Of a stretch of 52,487 bases of DNA, positions 44,410 to 51,462 are shown piece by piece (positions within the stretch are counted from its first letter, which is position 1; each line of letters begins with the position of its first letter). This DNA comes from Intrasporangium sp. Lineage in GTDB: Bacteria > Actinomycetota > Actinomycetes > Actinomycetales > Dermatophilaceae. Under the pieces are notes generated by a model. That model was not told where the DNA came from, did no database searches, and saw nothing but the letters and a program-made list of their open reading frames with translations. The stretch is from the NCBI RefSeq assembly GCF_030452765.1, contig NZ_JAKDLO010000005.1, forward strand, positions 1 through 52,487, given 5' to 3'. Both the position numbers and the translations under genes were made by a program.

Positions 44410-46134
44410 CTACTTCTGGACGACCTTTCGCAGCTGCCAGAGCATGACCGTGGTGTTGTAGCGGCACACCGTGTCCCACTTCTTGCCACTTCTCTTGCCG
44501 CAGTCGGAGTCGGGTCTGTGGACGTCGTTCCACCACCTGTTCGTCATGGTCTCGATGAAGGTGTCGAACCCGGCCTTGTCGTATTGACGGAACCCTGAGA
44601 TCGCCCCGGGGAGCTGGAAGAAGTTGTCACCCGGGTCGAGCCTCCACTGGTCTGCCCAGAACAACGTCCGTCCCTCGGGCTGGTTGTCCACGAACAGGGT
44701 GACGCTGTGGTGGCCGTCCATGATCGCCATCCCGAAGATGTGCCAGCCGAAATCGCTGCCCACCTTGTCCATGACCTTGTCGAACACACTGCTGACGAGC
44801 GTCTTCGGCTCCGTGTTGCCGTTGGTCGTCTTCCCTTTCGCGTCGTTGAACTTGACCTCGACACGTGGGTCGGCCACACCGATGCCGGACAGGGTGTCAC
44901 CCGTGTGCACCATGGTGTACGTCTCACCCTTCTCTCGGAGCTTCGCGAATCGCTTCTCGATCTTCTTCACGACCGGCTCGCTCGAGAAGAGCTTGGGAGC
45001 CAGCGAGTGCACGATGGCGATGCAGTTCTGGCGAACCTCGTTCGGCAGGTCCGCCGGTTTCGGGTCATCCTTCCCGGGCAGGATCGCGTTGTAGTGGAAC
45101 TTGATGAAGGCGCTTCGCACCACGTCTTCGGAGAAGACAGCGCCCTTCTTCTCCTCCGAGGCCCGCGGCTTCCGGCGCTTCGCGGGGAACCTCTTCAGGA
45201 GGAAGCGTGCGGCGTCGACGTCGAGGCGCTTGCCGATGCGGGTCTCCTGCAGCGCGATGATGCCTGGCACACCGGCCTCGTCGCGGGTGAAGGCCGTGGC
45301 GTCGGGATTGGCGTGGATGAGCCCGACCAGCTCGTTCAGTTGGCTGGTGGTGAACCTCTCGGACAGCTCCACGATCCGTCCGATGTGGACGACCAATCCG
45401 ACTTTCCTGGGAAGGATGTCGTCGATCTGCGCCAGCCACTGTTCCGTAGGTGGTTTCGGCTGCCGCTGGACGATCGGGGCACCGGCACGCGCCTGCTGCC
45501 CGACATGGGCCAGCTCGTGCGCGAGGAGGCGGCGTCCCGACGACGTGTCTGGACGGAACTCGCCGTGTGCGAACGCGATGTCGCGACCGACGGTGAAGGC
45601 GCGGGCGTTCAGCGCGGCCGCCGCCACGTTCCCGGCGACGTTTCGATGCACGCGAACCCCGCTGAGGTCAAAGCCGATTCGCGGCTCCATAAATCGTCTG
45701 GCGCCGAGATCGAGCTGCTCCCCCGCGTCAAGGAGCGCGCTGGTGCCCGACAAGGTGCGGAGCATCGGTTGGTCGTGTGCGCGCAGAACGCGGTCGGACG
45801 GCGCGCGTGCGCCGTCGCGAGCGATCGACTCGGCCGTCGCCTCTGCTTCGCGCTCGCGTGCCGCATCCGTCCATCCGCCGCCCAAGGAAGCAGGCGCTTC
45901 CGCCCCCTCGGCTGCAAAGATGCGGATGCGGCCCACGTCGTGCGCGAGTCGCGCCTCGCGGTGCGCCGGAGCGCCGGTCGGCGTGTCCCGTCCTGAAGCG
46001 GCGAGCAGGGCAGGCGTCGGGTCGGCGACCGGGGCTGACCCTCGCGCCGCCACTCTGAATGGTGTTGCAGCGCCTGGGCTGCGGCGCGGGAGAGGCCGGG
46101 TGTGGTGGGCGGCCGCGGTGGCTTGGGCGTGCAT
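44410..46134 (-). CDS. DUF4157 protein with a C-terminal Cys/His/Asp-containing domain; candidate eCIS payload
   Basis: 574 residues from the ATG at 46134 with a GGAGAG box. DUF4157 is at about 139-215 (FMEPRIGFDLSGVRVHRN, LLAHELAHVGQQARAG; HELAH 206-210). The C-terminal half (about 235-574) has no domain I can name. Cys371 in RQNCIAIVHSLAPKLF opens a helix. Then come a buried-looking strand with HHSVTLFVD (His475/476) and LFWADQW (Asp495), the order of a papain/NlpC-like Cys-His-Asp triad. This is inference. Base composition of the C-terminal coding part is lower in GC (58-63% in three lines counted) than much of the operon, consistent with separate acquisition. It is inverted relative to the operon and next to its end. 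Confidence 0.75.
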   Translation of the reverse strand: MHAQATAAAHHTRPLPRRSPGAATPFRVAARGSAPVADPTPALLAASGRDTPTGAPAHREARLAHDVGRIRIFAAEGAEAPASLGGGWTDAAREREAEATAESIARDGARAPSDRVLRAHDQPMLRTLSGTSALLDAGEQLDLGARRFMEPRIGFDLSGVRVHRNVAGNVAAAALNARAFTVGRDIAFAHGEFRPDTSSGRRLLAHELAHVGQQARAGAPIVQRQPKPPTEQWLAQIDDILPRKVGLVVHIGRIVELSERFTTSQLNELVGLIHANPDATAFTRDEAGVPGIIALQETRIGKRLDVDAARFLLKRFPAKRRKPRASEEKKGAVFSEDVVRSAFIKFHYNAILPGKDDPKPADLPNEVRQNCIAIVHSLAPKLFSSEPVVKKIEKRFAKLREKGETYTMVHTGDTLSGIGVADPRVEVKFNDAKGKTTNGNTEPKTLVSSVFDKVMDKVGSDFGWHIFGMAIMDGHHSVTLFVDNQPEGRTLFWADQWRLDPGDNFFQLPGAISGFRQYDKAGFDTFIETMTNRWWNDVHRPDSDCGKRSGKKWDTVCRYNTTVMLWQLRKVVQK

Positions 46135-46568
46135 TGCTCTCCATCAACGAAGGGACCTCCAATCGTCCCACGAGACTGCGTGTGGCATAAGGCCAGAGGA
46201 GCGCCCGCTGCGGTCGGCATCCGCTGGGGGCAATGTCAAGGACGTCTGTCGAAGGGCCTTGACCGCCTCGCCGATCTCGCCTCGCGCCACACCGCCGAAG
46301 ACTCGCGGGTTGCTCGCCCCACGATCTTCAGCCGCAGCAATCAGTGCCGAACGCGGCCGCCGATGGCGCCGGCCGAGCCGAGTGTCCGGCAGGCCCGCCT
46401 TCAATCGACCCGACAAGGCGACGAGCAGCCTCATGTTGCAGTCGGACTCACGCGGTGCCGTCCGTCAACGGCCGCCGCGGAAGCGACTTCGAGAAGTGAT
46501 TCTGGCTCGGACGCGAGTAGCGTTCTGGTAGAAGGCTCTTGGTCACGTGCTGTCTGGCCGGGGCGCGG
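46135..46568. other. 434-bp region without a supported gene
   Basis: This lies between the DUF4157 gene and hutD (both minus strand). An open stretch on the minus strand at 46144-46434 lacks a ribosome binding site and family resemblance, so it is not called. The sequence is less GC-rich than the genes around it. I see no repeat, RNA gene or clear promoter beyond the DUF4157 gene's own RBS. Confidence 0.4.
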
Positions 46569-47225
46569 TCACACCGGGCGGATGCGCACCACCACGAGAC
46601 GCGGCGGGGCATCCCCGTCGCCCGTACCGGCGACGGATGAGATCGCGCGGATACCGCCCGCACCGGACCACCAGATGCCCTCGTGTGGCGCCACCTCGGT
46701 CTCGGCGCCCGGCGTCCCGGTCGGCTCGGTGGCGAGCCGCCACCTGCCCTGCAGGCTCATGACGAGCCCGGCGTCGGCCGGCTCGAGGTCACCGGCGCGC
46801 TCGACGAGGAGGACCTCGGCCCGGCAGCGGGCCCGACGGGTCATGACGTTGAAGTCCGTCGACTCGCCGCCGAGCCGCGCCGAGTCGATCGCCAGGTCCC
46901 CGCTGAAGCCGAACGGCTCGCCGACCGCGTCGAGAGCGTGGTCCACACCCGCTCCCCGTAGCCGCACCCCGTCTCCCGCGAGGAGCATGATCGTGCGGTC
47001 CACGCCGGGGAACGCGGAGAAGGGGCCGTCCGAGGCAATGGTCGCAATGCTGACCCGCCAGTCGAACTCGTCGAAGCCGGCACCGGGCGGCCGGCCGACC
47101 ACCTCGCGCGTCGTGCCCCCTCCGTTCTTCCACGGGACGGCCGGGATCTGGGCCACCGCGAAAGGGTGGAATCCGTCGGGTAGCGCGCTGGGCGGCATAC
47201 CGTCGCGGTCGGAGGTGGGACTCAT
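46569..47225 (-). CDS. hutD: HutD family protein
   Basis: 218 residues of the HutD/Ves family (cupin-like). VPWKNGGGTTREV (about residues 30-42) is the family signature, with FDWRVSIATIASDGPFSAFPGVDRTIMLLAGDG following. HutD is linked to histidine utilisation and is thought to limit it; no hut genes are visible here, so the role is uncertain. The ATG at 47225 is preceded by GGAAGG; a start at residue 10 (MPPSALPDG) is possible. Confidence 0.88.
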   Translation of the reverse strand: MSPTSDRDGMPPSALPDGFHPFAVAQIPAVPWKNGGGTTREVVGRPPGAGFDEFDWRVSIATIASDGPFSAFPGVDRTIMLLAGDGVRLRGAGVDHALDAVGEPFGFSGDLAIDSARLGGESTDFNVMTRRARCRAEVLLVERAGDLEPADAGLVMSLQGRWRLATEPTGTPGAETEVAPHEGIWWSGAGGIRAISSVAGTGDGDAPPRLVVVRIRPV

Positions 47226-47542
47226 GGGGGTGGTTCCTTCCAGGAGGCTGGGTCAGGACGCCCCGCCATTCTTGCCGAGGGTGACGCCGCGTGCCGCTTG
47301 GGCGCTGGACACGGTGCGGGTACGCGTCCCGATGTGCGTGGCATTTCGCCGAACAACCACTATTCGCCGTGGTGCGGCTCGCCGAGCACGAGCGATCTGG
47401 CCCACGGGCAATAGTGGCCGTCCGGCGCAACGGTGAGTCTGCTGCCCACCGCCTCACAGGTCGAGGAGGGACCGCAGCGCCTGGTCGACCTCAGTCGTCG
47501 GTCGGGGTTAGCAAGAGCTGCCCGTGTCGGGGACTCTTGTTC
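47226..47542. other. Non-coding stretch before the YefM-YoeB module
   Basis: No gene is seen. It contains the promoter side of hutD and the first of two ~110-bp structured repeats (47341-47450). Confidence 0.5.
47341..47450. repeat. 110-bp structured repeat, left copy
   Basis: This region aligns with 48147-48257 over its whole length, with only a one-base difference in length and an estimated three quarters or more identical positions. Each copy contains a long imperfect inverted repeat. Here arms of 26 bases (47347-47372 and 47402-47427, about 21 of 26 pairing) enclose a ~29-base centre. Shared landmarks include GACCACTATTC/AACCACTATTC and GTCCGGC. The two copies are in the same orientation and bracket the YefM-YoeB genes. 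It could be a MITE-like element or a structured RNA. Confidence 0.75.
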
Positions 47543-47566
47543 TAACGTACGGAATAACGTACGTTA
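47543..47566. promoter_or_regulatory. Predicted YefM operator/promoter
   Basis: TAACGTA (47543-47549) and TACGTTA (47560-47566) form an inverted repeat, with a nested AACGTACGTT palindrome, just upstream of the antitoxin RBS. AT-rich palindromes here are typical of YefM-YoeB autoregulation sites, and the promoter -10 probably overlaps. Confidence 0.6.
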
Positions 47567-47584
47567 GCGAAGGAGGTGTTCATC

Positions 47585-47827
47585 ATGACCGCTGTGAGCG
47601 CAACCAACGCGCGTGCAAACCTGTACCGCCTCATCGACCAGGTGAACGATGAGTCCCAGCCGCTGACGATCACGGGGCAGCGCGGCAGCGCGGTGCTCGT
47701 GGGTGAGGCGGACTGGCAGGCGATTCAGGAGACCCTGTTCCTCGGGTCGGTGCCGGGGTTGGCTGAGTCGATCCGTCAGGCTCGCGCGGAGGGCGTTGAA
47801 GCCGGGGCCACCGAGCTCGACTGGTGA
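47585..47827 (+). CDS. YefM/Phd-type antitoxin
   Basis: 80 residues. AVSATNARANLYRLIDQVNDESQPLTITGQRGSAVLVGEADWQAIQETLFL is the YefM/Phd DNA-binding and dimerisation signature. The acidic C-terminus (AEGVEAGATELDW) would wrap and block YoeB. AGGAGG at 47571-47576 is at ideal spacing to the ATG at 47585. The stop overlaps the toxin GTG (GTGA). Confidence 0.92.
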   Translation: MTAVSATNARANLYRLIDQVNDESQPLTITGQRGSAVLVGEADWQAIQETLFLGSVPGLAESIRQARAEGVEAGATELDW

Positions 47828-48089
47828 GCGACTGGACCCTGATCTACTCGCGCCAGGCTCAGAAGGACGCAAGAAGGCTGGCGAGATCGGGGCTCAAGGC
47901 TCGCGCCCGGAAGCTGCTGGATGTGATCGCCGAAGACCCTTCGCCACTCCGCCCCGCTACGAGGAGATCGTCGGCGCTCTGGCGGGATGCTATTCGCGGC
48001 GCATCAACATCCAGCACCGTCTCGTCTACGAAGTGGTCGCCGACGAGCACGTCGTGCACGTGCTGCGGATGTGGACTCACTACGAGTGA
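47824..48089 (+). pseudogene. YoeB/Txe-family toxin, frameshifted
   Basis: The GTG at 47824 begins DWTLIYSRQAQKDARRL, then ARKLLDVIAEDP. At about 47940 the frame changes and the remainder of YoeB continues: FATPPRYEEIVG, RRINIQHRLVYEV, HVLRMWTHYE, stop 48089. One T inserted in the CCCTTCG run (to CCCTTTCG) restores an 87-residue YoeB with its catalytic RINIQHR segment and C-terminal His/Tyr. As written the product is a non-toxic chimera. It is either a genuine disabling deletion or a sequencing error in a T run. Confidence 0.85.
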
Positions 48090-48146
48090 TCCGTCGACGT
48101 GTTGCTGCTGCGCGGCCGGCCTCAGCTCAGCGGCACCTGGCTCGCG

Positions 48147-48257
48147 GCGTTTCGCTGAACGACCACTATTCGGCGTGGTCCGGTCCGCCGAGCACGGGCG
48201 ATCCGGCGTACTGGCGATGGTGGTCGTCCGGCAGAACGCCGACGCTGCCGCGAACCG
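48147..48257. repeat. 110-bp structured repeat, right copy
   Basis: Direct repeat of 47341-47450, offset 806 bases, with its own imperfect inverted arms (from TTTCGCTGAACGACCACTAT to the facing GATGGTGGTCGTCCGGCAGA). It begins 57 bases after the YoeB stop. Confidence 0.75.
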
Positions 48258-48311
48258 TCAACCGATTGCCGTCGTGATCGCGCCGCCAGGGAGGTCGAGC
48301 AACAACCATCA

Positions 48312-48462
48312 CGTATGCCGCTGGGCTGGCTCCCGCTCGCAGCGCTCCGCTCGCCGCACCCTGATCGAGTGAGCATCGCGCCCACCGCGGTCCGTCCCAG
48401 CGTGCCCACGGGAGTGCGCGCGGGAGTGCACCCTCGGTGGGTAGCGCGCCCAGCGGCATACG
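48312..48462. repeat. Long-loop GGCATAC inverted repeat
   Basis: CGTATGCCGCTGGGC (48312-48326) and GCCCAGCGGCATACG (48448-48462) are perfect 15-base inverted repeats 121 bases apart. The arms match the other GGCATAC palindromes. The enclosed DNA shows no gene; it may be two half-elements or an insertion into one palindrome. Confidence 0.6.
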
Positions 48463-48582
48463 GAATGGAACGGACTGAGCCAGAGCGGGGCTCGGCAGTC
48501 GACGAGCTCCTTGTGGTGGGAGTTCAGGCACCGATGCACTCGCGCTATTGGCACCTCTTCGACAGCGGGCACTCGCTGGGCC

Positions 48583-49269
48583 TCAGATTGCGACGAGGTA
48601 GTCGGCCAGTTCCCACGGTCGGGACAGGGCGATGAGGTGGCCGCCGGGCAGGACGTCCGGCTCGACGCCGAGTCGTTTGCGCGCCACGGACTGCTGGAAG
48701 GTCACCGGGAAGAAGCGGTCATCCCGTCCCGCCACGACGCGAGTGGTGATCGGCGGCCACGCCGTGAAGTCGCAGGGCACCGCGAACACGGTGTCGGTCT
48801 GGGGTTTCTCCTGACCGGCGCCGGAGGCCAGCACCTCCGGTGGGACGTCGTGCAGGAAGTAGGCCTCGACCTCGAAATCGGTGGTCCAGCCGCCCGCCTC
48901 GGCCGCGGAGCGCATGGCACTCTCTTGGCCGACGTGCTCCCACCAGTCCCCGGCGGTCTCACCGGGCTCCGGGATCATCGCGTTGACGAAGACGATCGCT
49001 CGCAGGCCCGGATGCTCGCCGGTGGCGGCCACCTGCGCCGCGGGAAAGCCCCCGAGCGACTGGGCCACGAGGATGACATCGGGGCTCGAGCCGACTGCGT
49101 TCGAGACGATCCGGGCGTACTCGGGCAGACCGCTGGCCGGGTCGTCAGCGGGTAGGTCGAGGGCCACGGCCTCATGCCCAGCCGCGGTGAGGAGCGGGAC
49201 GACGCGGTGCCAGTACCAGGCATCACCTCCGGCGCCGGGCACGAGAACAAATGTCGTCACCGTCCACAT
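48583..49269 (-). CDS. Alpha/beta-fold hydrolase (esterase-like)
   Basis: 228 residues. TTFVLVPGAGGDAWYWHRVVPLL is the N-terminal strand and oxyanion region; AQSLGGF carries the nucleophilic Ser (about residue 70). Asp in AGRDDRFFP (about 189) and His in PGGHLIALSRP (about 212) complete the triad. This is the small EstC/MenH-like hydrolase type common in actinomycetes, soluble. Start ATG at 49269, or the valine two codons later (49263). Stands alone. A 27-base stretch spanning its start is repeated at 50500-50526. Confidence 0.88.
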   Translation of the reverse strand: MWTVTTFVLVPGAGGDAWYWHRVVPLLTAAGHEAVALDLPADDPASGLPEYARIVSNAVGSSPDVILVAQSLGGFPAAQVAATGEHPGLRAIVFVNAMIPEPGETAGDWWEHVGQESAMRSAAEAGGWTTDFEVEAYFLHDVPPEVLASGAGQEKPQTDTVFAVPCDFTAWPPITTRVVAGRDDRFFPVTFQQSVARKRLGVEPDVLPGGHLIALSRPWELADYLVAI

Positions 49270-49436
49270 TGTAGGTCCGCGGGCGCGGGGGGCGCGGGGC
49301 AGCCGTGGGATGTGCAGGTGCCTGGGCAGTCGCGACGAGCAAGCCCTTCGACAAGACCGCAGGCACGTGACCCAGCATGGTCTATGTCGGCGTGTACTCG
49401 GCCCAGTGCCTAATGCAGGTTCTCCGCGATACTGAG

Positions 49437-49452
49437 TACTACCGAAGTAGTA
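49437..49452. promoter_or_regulatory. Predicted RHH antitoxin operator
   Basis: TACTAC (49437-49442), CGAA, GTAGTA (49447-49452) form a perfect 6-bp palindrome just 8 bases before the RHH antitoxin ATG. This is the classic position of an autoregulatory operator. Confidence 0.6.
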
Positions 49453-49460
49453 TTCGTGGT

Positions 49461-49691
49461 ATGAAACTGAGCATCAGCCTTCCGAAGGAGGACGTGGCCG
49501 CGCTGGACCGGTACGCCAAAGCCGCCGGCATCACGACCCGGTCCGCTGCCATCGCGCAGGCGATCCGCATGCTCCGCGACCCCCATCTCGACGACGCCTA
49601 CGCCGCCGCGTGGGAGGAGTGGGAGTCCTCTGGTGAAGCGGCAGCCTGGGAGGAGACCACCGCCGACGGTCTCGCCGATGCTGCGCGGTGA
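49461..49691 (+). CDS. Ribbon-helix-helix antitoxin (MazE-like)
   Basis: 76 residues from the ATG at 49461. MKLSISLPKEDVAALDRYAKAAGITTRSAAIAQAIRML is a ribbon-helix-helix DNA-binding fold. The acidic tail (WEEWESSGEAAAWEETTADG) is the usual toxin-binding region. The gene overlaps the MazF gene by 14 bases. Confidence 0.88.
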   Translation: MKLSISLPKEDVAALDRYAKAAGITTRSAAIAQAIRMLRDPHLDDAYAAAWEEWESSGEAAAWEETTADGLADAAR

Positions 49692-50025
49692 GATTCGCTT
49701 GGTCGGGCTGGATCCAGCCCGACGCGGAGAGGCGAACAAGCGGCGCCCGGCGGTGATCGTCAGCAACGATCGGGCCAACACGACTGCCGCCAGGCTTGGG
49801 CGCGGCGTAGTGACGATCGTGCCGATCACCAGCAACGTGTCCCACGTGTACCCCTTCCAAGCAGCCCTGACGGCCGAGGAGACGGGGTTGCGCAGGGACT
49901 CCAAGGCGCAGGCCGAACAGGTACGCTCGGTGTCCGTCGACAGGGTGGGACTGCTCCTTGGCCGCGTCCCGGCCAGCCTCATGGCGCAGCTGGACGACGC
50001 GTTGCGTCTTCACCTCCAACTCTGA
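49678..50025 (+). CDS. MazF/PemK-family mRNA interferase toxin
   Basis: 115 residues. MLRGEIRLVGLDPARRGEANKRRPAVIVSNDRAN, VVTIVPITSN and TGLRRDSKAQAEQVRSVSVDRVG are MazF/PemK landmarks, including the catalytic Arg in the RRPAVIVSN loop and the Ser/Lys-Ala-Gln-Ala-Glu-Gln segment. Appears intact. It would cut mRNA when its antitoxin is lost. ATG at 49678, coupled to the antitoxin. Confidence 0.9.
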   Translation: MLRGEIRLVGLDPARRGEANKRRPAVIVSNDRANTTAARLGRGVVTIVPITSNVSHVYPFQAALTAEETGLRRDSKAQAEQVRSVSVDRVGLLLGRVPASLMAQLDDALRLHLQL

Positions 50026-50074
50026 CCCATACACGACCGAGGGCAGGACCCGAGAGCGGCGTACGCTGATTCGC

Positions 50075-50467
50075 ATGGGGTGCTGGCTCACCATCGAGAT
50101 ACAGGACGCCGAGGTTCCCGCCAGTCTGTGGCGATCTGGGCGCGGCGACGCGATGACCGAGACCGCCATCACCAACGGCGCCACCGAATGGAAGTGGCAC
50201 ACGCCCCGATGGGGCGTCATCCTCGAGATCAGGTTTCCCGACGAAGCAACTCGTGAGGCCTTCCGGGCCCTCCCGGGCGTGCGAGCCGCTCTGGATGCGG
50301 TACCGGACCCGGTCCGTGGACTGTACGTCTATCCCGGTCGAGGCGGTGGCGCCCTGTTCCCGGTCCGGCTGCCGCACCGGCCAACACCGATCGCCGGTGC
50401 AGCCGCGGTTGAAGAGCCGCGTGAGGAGTTTCACGAGATCACGACATCGATACCGCCCACGAGGTGA
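50075..50467 (+). CDS. Conserved actinobacterial small protein, function unknown
   Basis: 130 residues from the ATG at 50075. CWLTIEIQDAEVPASLWRSGRGDAMTETAITNGATEWKWHTPRWGVILEIRFPDEATREAFRALPGVRAALDAVPDPVRGLYVYPGRGGGA has the look of a short conserved actinobacterial family I remember without a function. The tail is Pro/Glu-rich. No signal peptide or membrane segment. A later ATG (50153) could be the start. Confidence 0.6.
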   Translation: MGCWLTIEIQDAEVPASLWRSGRGDAMTETAITNGATEWKWHTPRWGVILEIRFPDEATREAFRALPGVRAALDAVPDPVRGLYVYPGRGGGALFPVRLPHRPTPIAGAAAVEEPREEFHEITTSIPPTR

Positions 50468-50499
50468 CCGCTGGACCTCGTCGACCGCGGGGACCCATG

Positions 50500-50526
50500 T
50501 CACCGTCCACATGGTAGGTCCCGGGC
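50500..50526. repeat. 27-bp copy of the 49257-49283 hydrolase start region
   Basis: TCACCGTCCACATGGTAGGT and its downstream bases match TCACCGTCCACATTGTAGGT at 49257 with few differences. On the minus strand both read MWTVT. The rest of the hydrolase is absent here, so this looks like a trace of a second, deleted copy. Confidence 0.45.
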
Positions 50527-50630
50527 CCGGGACCGCTCGTCTGGCCCGGCTCGCCCGTACCGACTCACGAGGCAGGGGCGGTCGTCGCGTCACGCCCCTC
50601 CGAGCGGTGTCTGGCGATACCGTCGAAGTC

Positions 50631-50903
50631 ATGGCGATGACGCTGCGCTTGAGCGACGCCGACGACCGGATGCTGACCGAGCAGGCCCGACGCGAGAAGC
50701 GCAGCAAGCAAGGGGTCGCCCGCGAGGCGATCCGCACCTACCTCAGCGACCAAGTTCGGCGAATCGAGGACCTGGCGGACGAGCTCGCATTCGCGCGCTA
50801 CCAGCTACGCAAGCAACTCGGCGAGGTCACCTATGTTTCGCGGGCCGAGGCCAGGTCCGCCCTGGGGCTTCGGCCGGCGCCCTTGCGTGACGCGGGCGCT
50901 TGA
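50631..50903 (+). CDS. Orphan CopG/RHH-type antitoxin
   Basis: 90 residues. MAMTLRLSDADDRMLTEQARREKRSKQGVAREAIRTYL is a ribbon-helix-helix of the type often paired with Doc/Fic toxins. The C-terminal RIEDLADELAFARYQLRKQLGEVTYVSRAEARSALGL is an extended toxin-binding helix region. No Doc, Fic or other toxin follows; the next feature is a hairpin. It may be a solitary antitoxin or a remnant of a broken module. Confidence 0.82.
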   Translation: MAMTLRLSDADDRMLTEQARREKRSKQGVAREAIRTYLSDQVRRIEDLADELAFARYQLRKQLGEVTYVSRAEARSALGLRPAPLRDAGA

Positions 50904-50940
50904 TCCATGAGATCGTCAGGGCCCGTGGCCCAGCCGGCCC

Positions 50941-50977
50941 AGCGGCGTACGGCATCAAGAACGTGCCGTATGCCGCT
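50941..50977. terminator. GGCATAC hairpin, copy 5
   Basis: AGCGGCGTACGGCA (50941-50954), 9-base loop, TGCCGTATGCCGCT (50964-50977): 13 of 14 positions pair. It lies just after the orphan antitoxin, a terminator position. Confidence 0.65.
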
Positions 50978-51217
50978 GCGCTCCTTGCCGCTCCAGCACG
51001 CCGAGGAGGCCGCTGAGCCGTATCCCGCACGCGCGCAGGCAATTTCGCGCAACCCACAGTGGAGTTGCCCCCACACACGCTTTCGAGGTCGGGGAAACCA
51101 GCGTTCACGACCGATCGTGGACCGTCATTCGTGCTCACGAGGAGGCCCGCTAGCAGCGGCGACGGATCGTGGTGGATACGGGGCGTCCCTCACGGGATCG
51201 AGATCAAGCGCCAAAGG

Positions 51218-51255
51218 TCTAGCTCTCTCGACTTGATCGATCTAGTAGTCTAGAC
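51218..51255. promoter_or_regulatory. Predicted HicAB operator/promoter
   Basis: TCTAG occurs at 51218, 51241 and 51249, with perfect palindromes GATCGATC (51235-51242) and GTCTAGAC (51248-51255). The patch is the most AT-rich of the region and ends 25 bases before the HicA-like GTG, a fitting autoregulatory site. Confidence 0.5.
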
Positions 51256-51280
51256 TTACGCTGCGGAGCGGACAGACCTG

Positions 51281-51460
51281 GTGAAGCGGCTGAGTGCGAT
51301 CGCCAAGGCTCAGGAGCACGAACTGGTCATCAGCGAGGGCGCCAACCACACCAAGGTGAAGATCGGTGACCGGCAGAACGTGGTTCCCCGACACAAGGAC
51401 ATCAACGAGATCACCGCCAAGAAGATCATCGAGCACTTCGAGACTAAGAAGGAGGACTGA
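51281..51460 (+). CDS. HicA-like mRNA interferase toxin (short)
   Basis: 59 residues from a GTG at 51281. The order VKRLSAIAKAQEHE, SEGANHTKVKIGD (conserved His in the Gly/Asn-His turn), NVVPRHKDINEITAKKIIEHF fits the HicA double-stranded-RNA-binding-like fold. It ends two bases before the HicB-like ATG, as in hicAB operons. Intact by eye. Confidence 0.8.
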   Translation: MKRLSAIAKAQEHELVISEGANHTKVKIGDRQNVVPRHKDINEITAKKIIEHFETKKED

Positions 51461-51462
51461 CC

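Larger units (their letters stand above)
48090..48582. other. 493-bp region with repeats, no gene
   Basis: Contains the right copy of the 110-bp structured repeat (48147-48257) and a long-range GGCATAC inverted repeat (48312-48462). No open reading frame with an RBS and family resemblance is seen on either strand. Confidence 0.5.
50904..51280. other. 377-bp region with hairpin and HicAB promoter
   Basis: No gene. It carries the GGCATAC hairpin (50941-50977), an unremarkable middle part, and the AT-rich HicAB regulatory region (51218-51255). Confidence 0.5.

Noticed and set aside
44389-44448. Small plus-strand ORF after the eCIS operon (GAGGAGAG box, 19 codons)
   Set aside because: Too short and overlaps the 3' end of the opposing DUF4157 gene; likely chance.
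46144-46434. 96-codon minus-strand frame between the DUF4157 gene and hutD
   Set aside because: No ribosome binding site and no recognisable family; could be remnant sequence but not supported.
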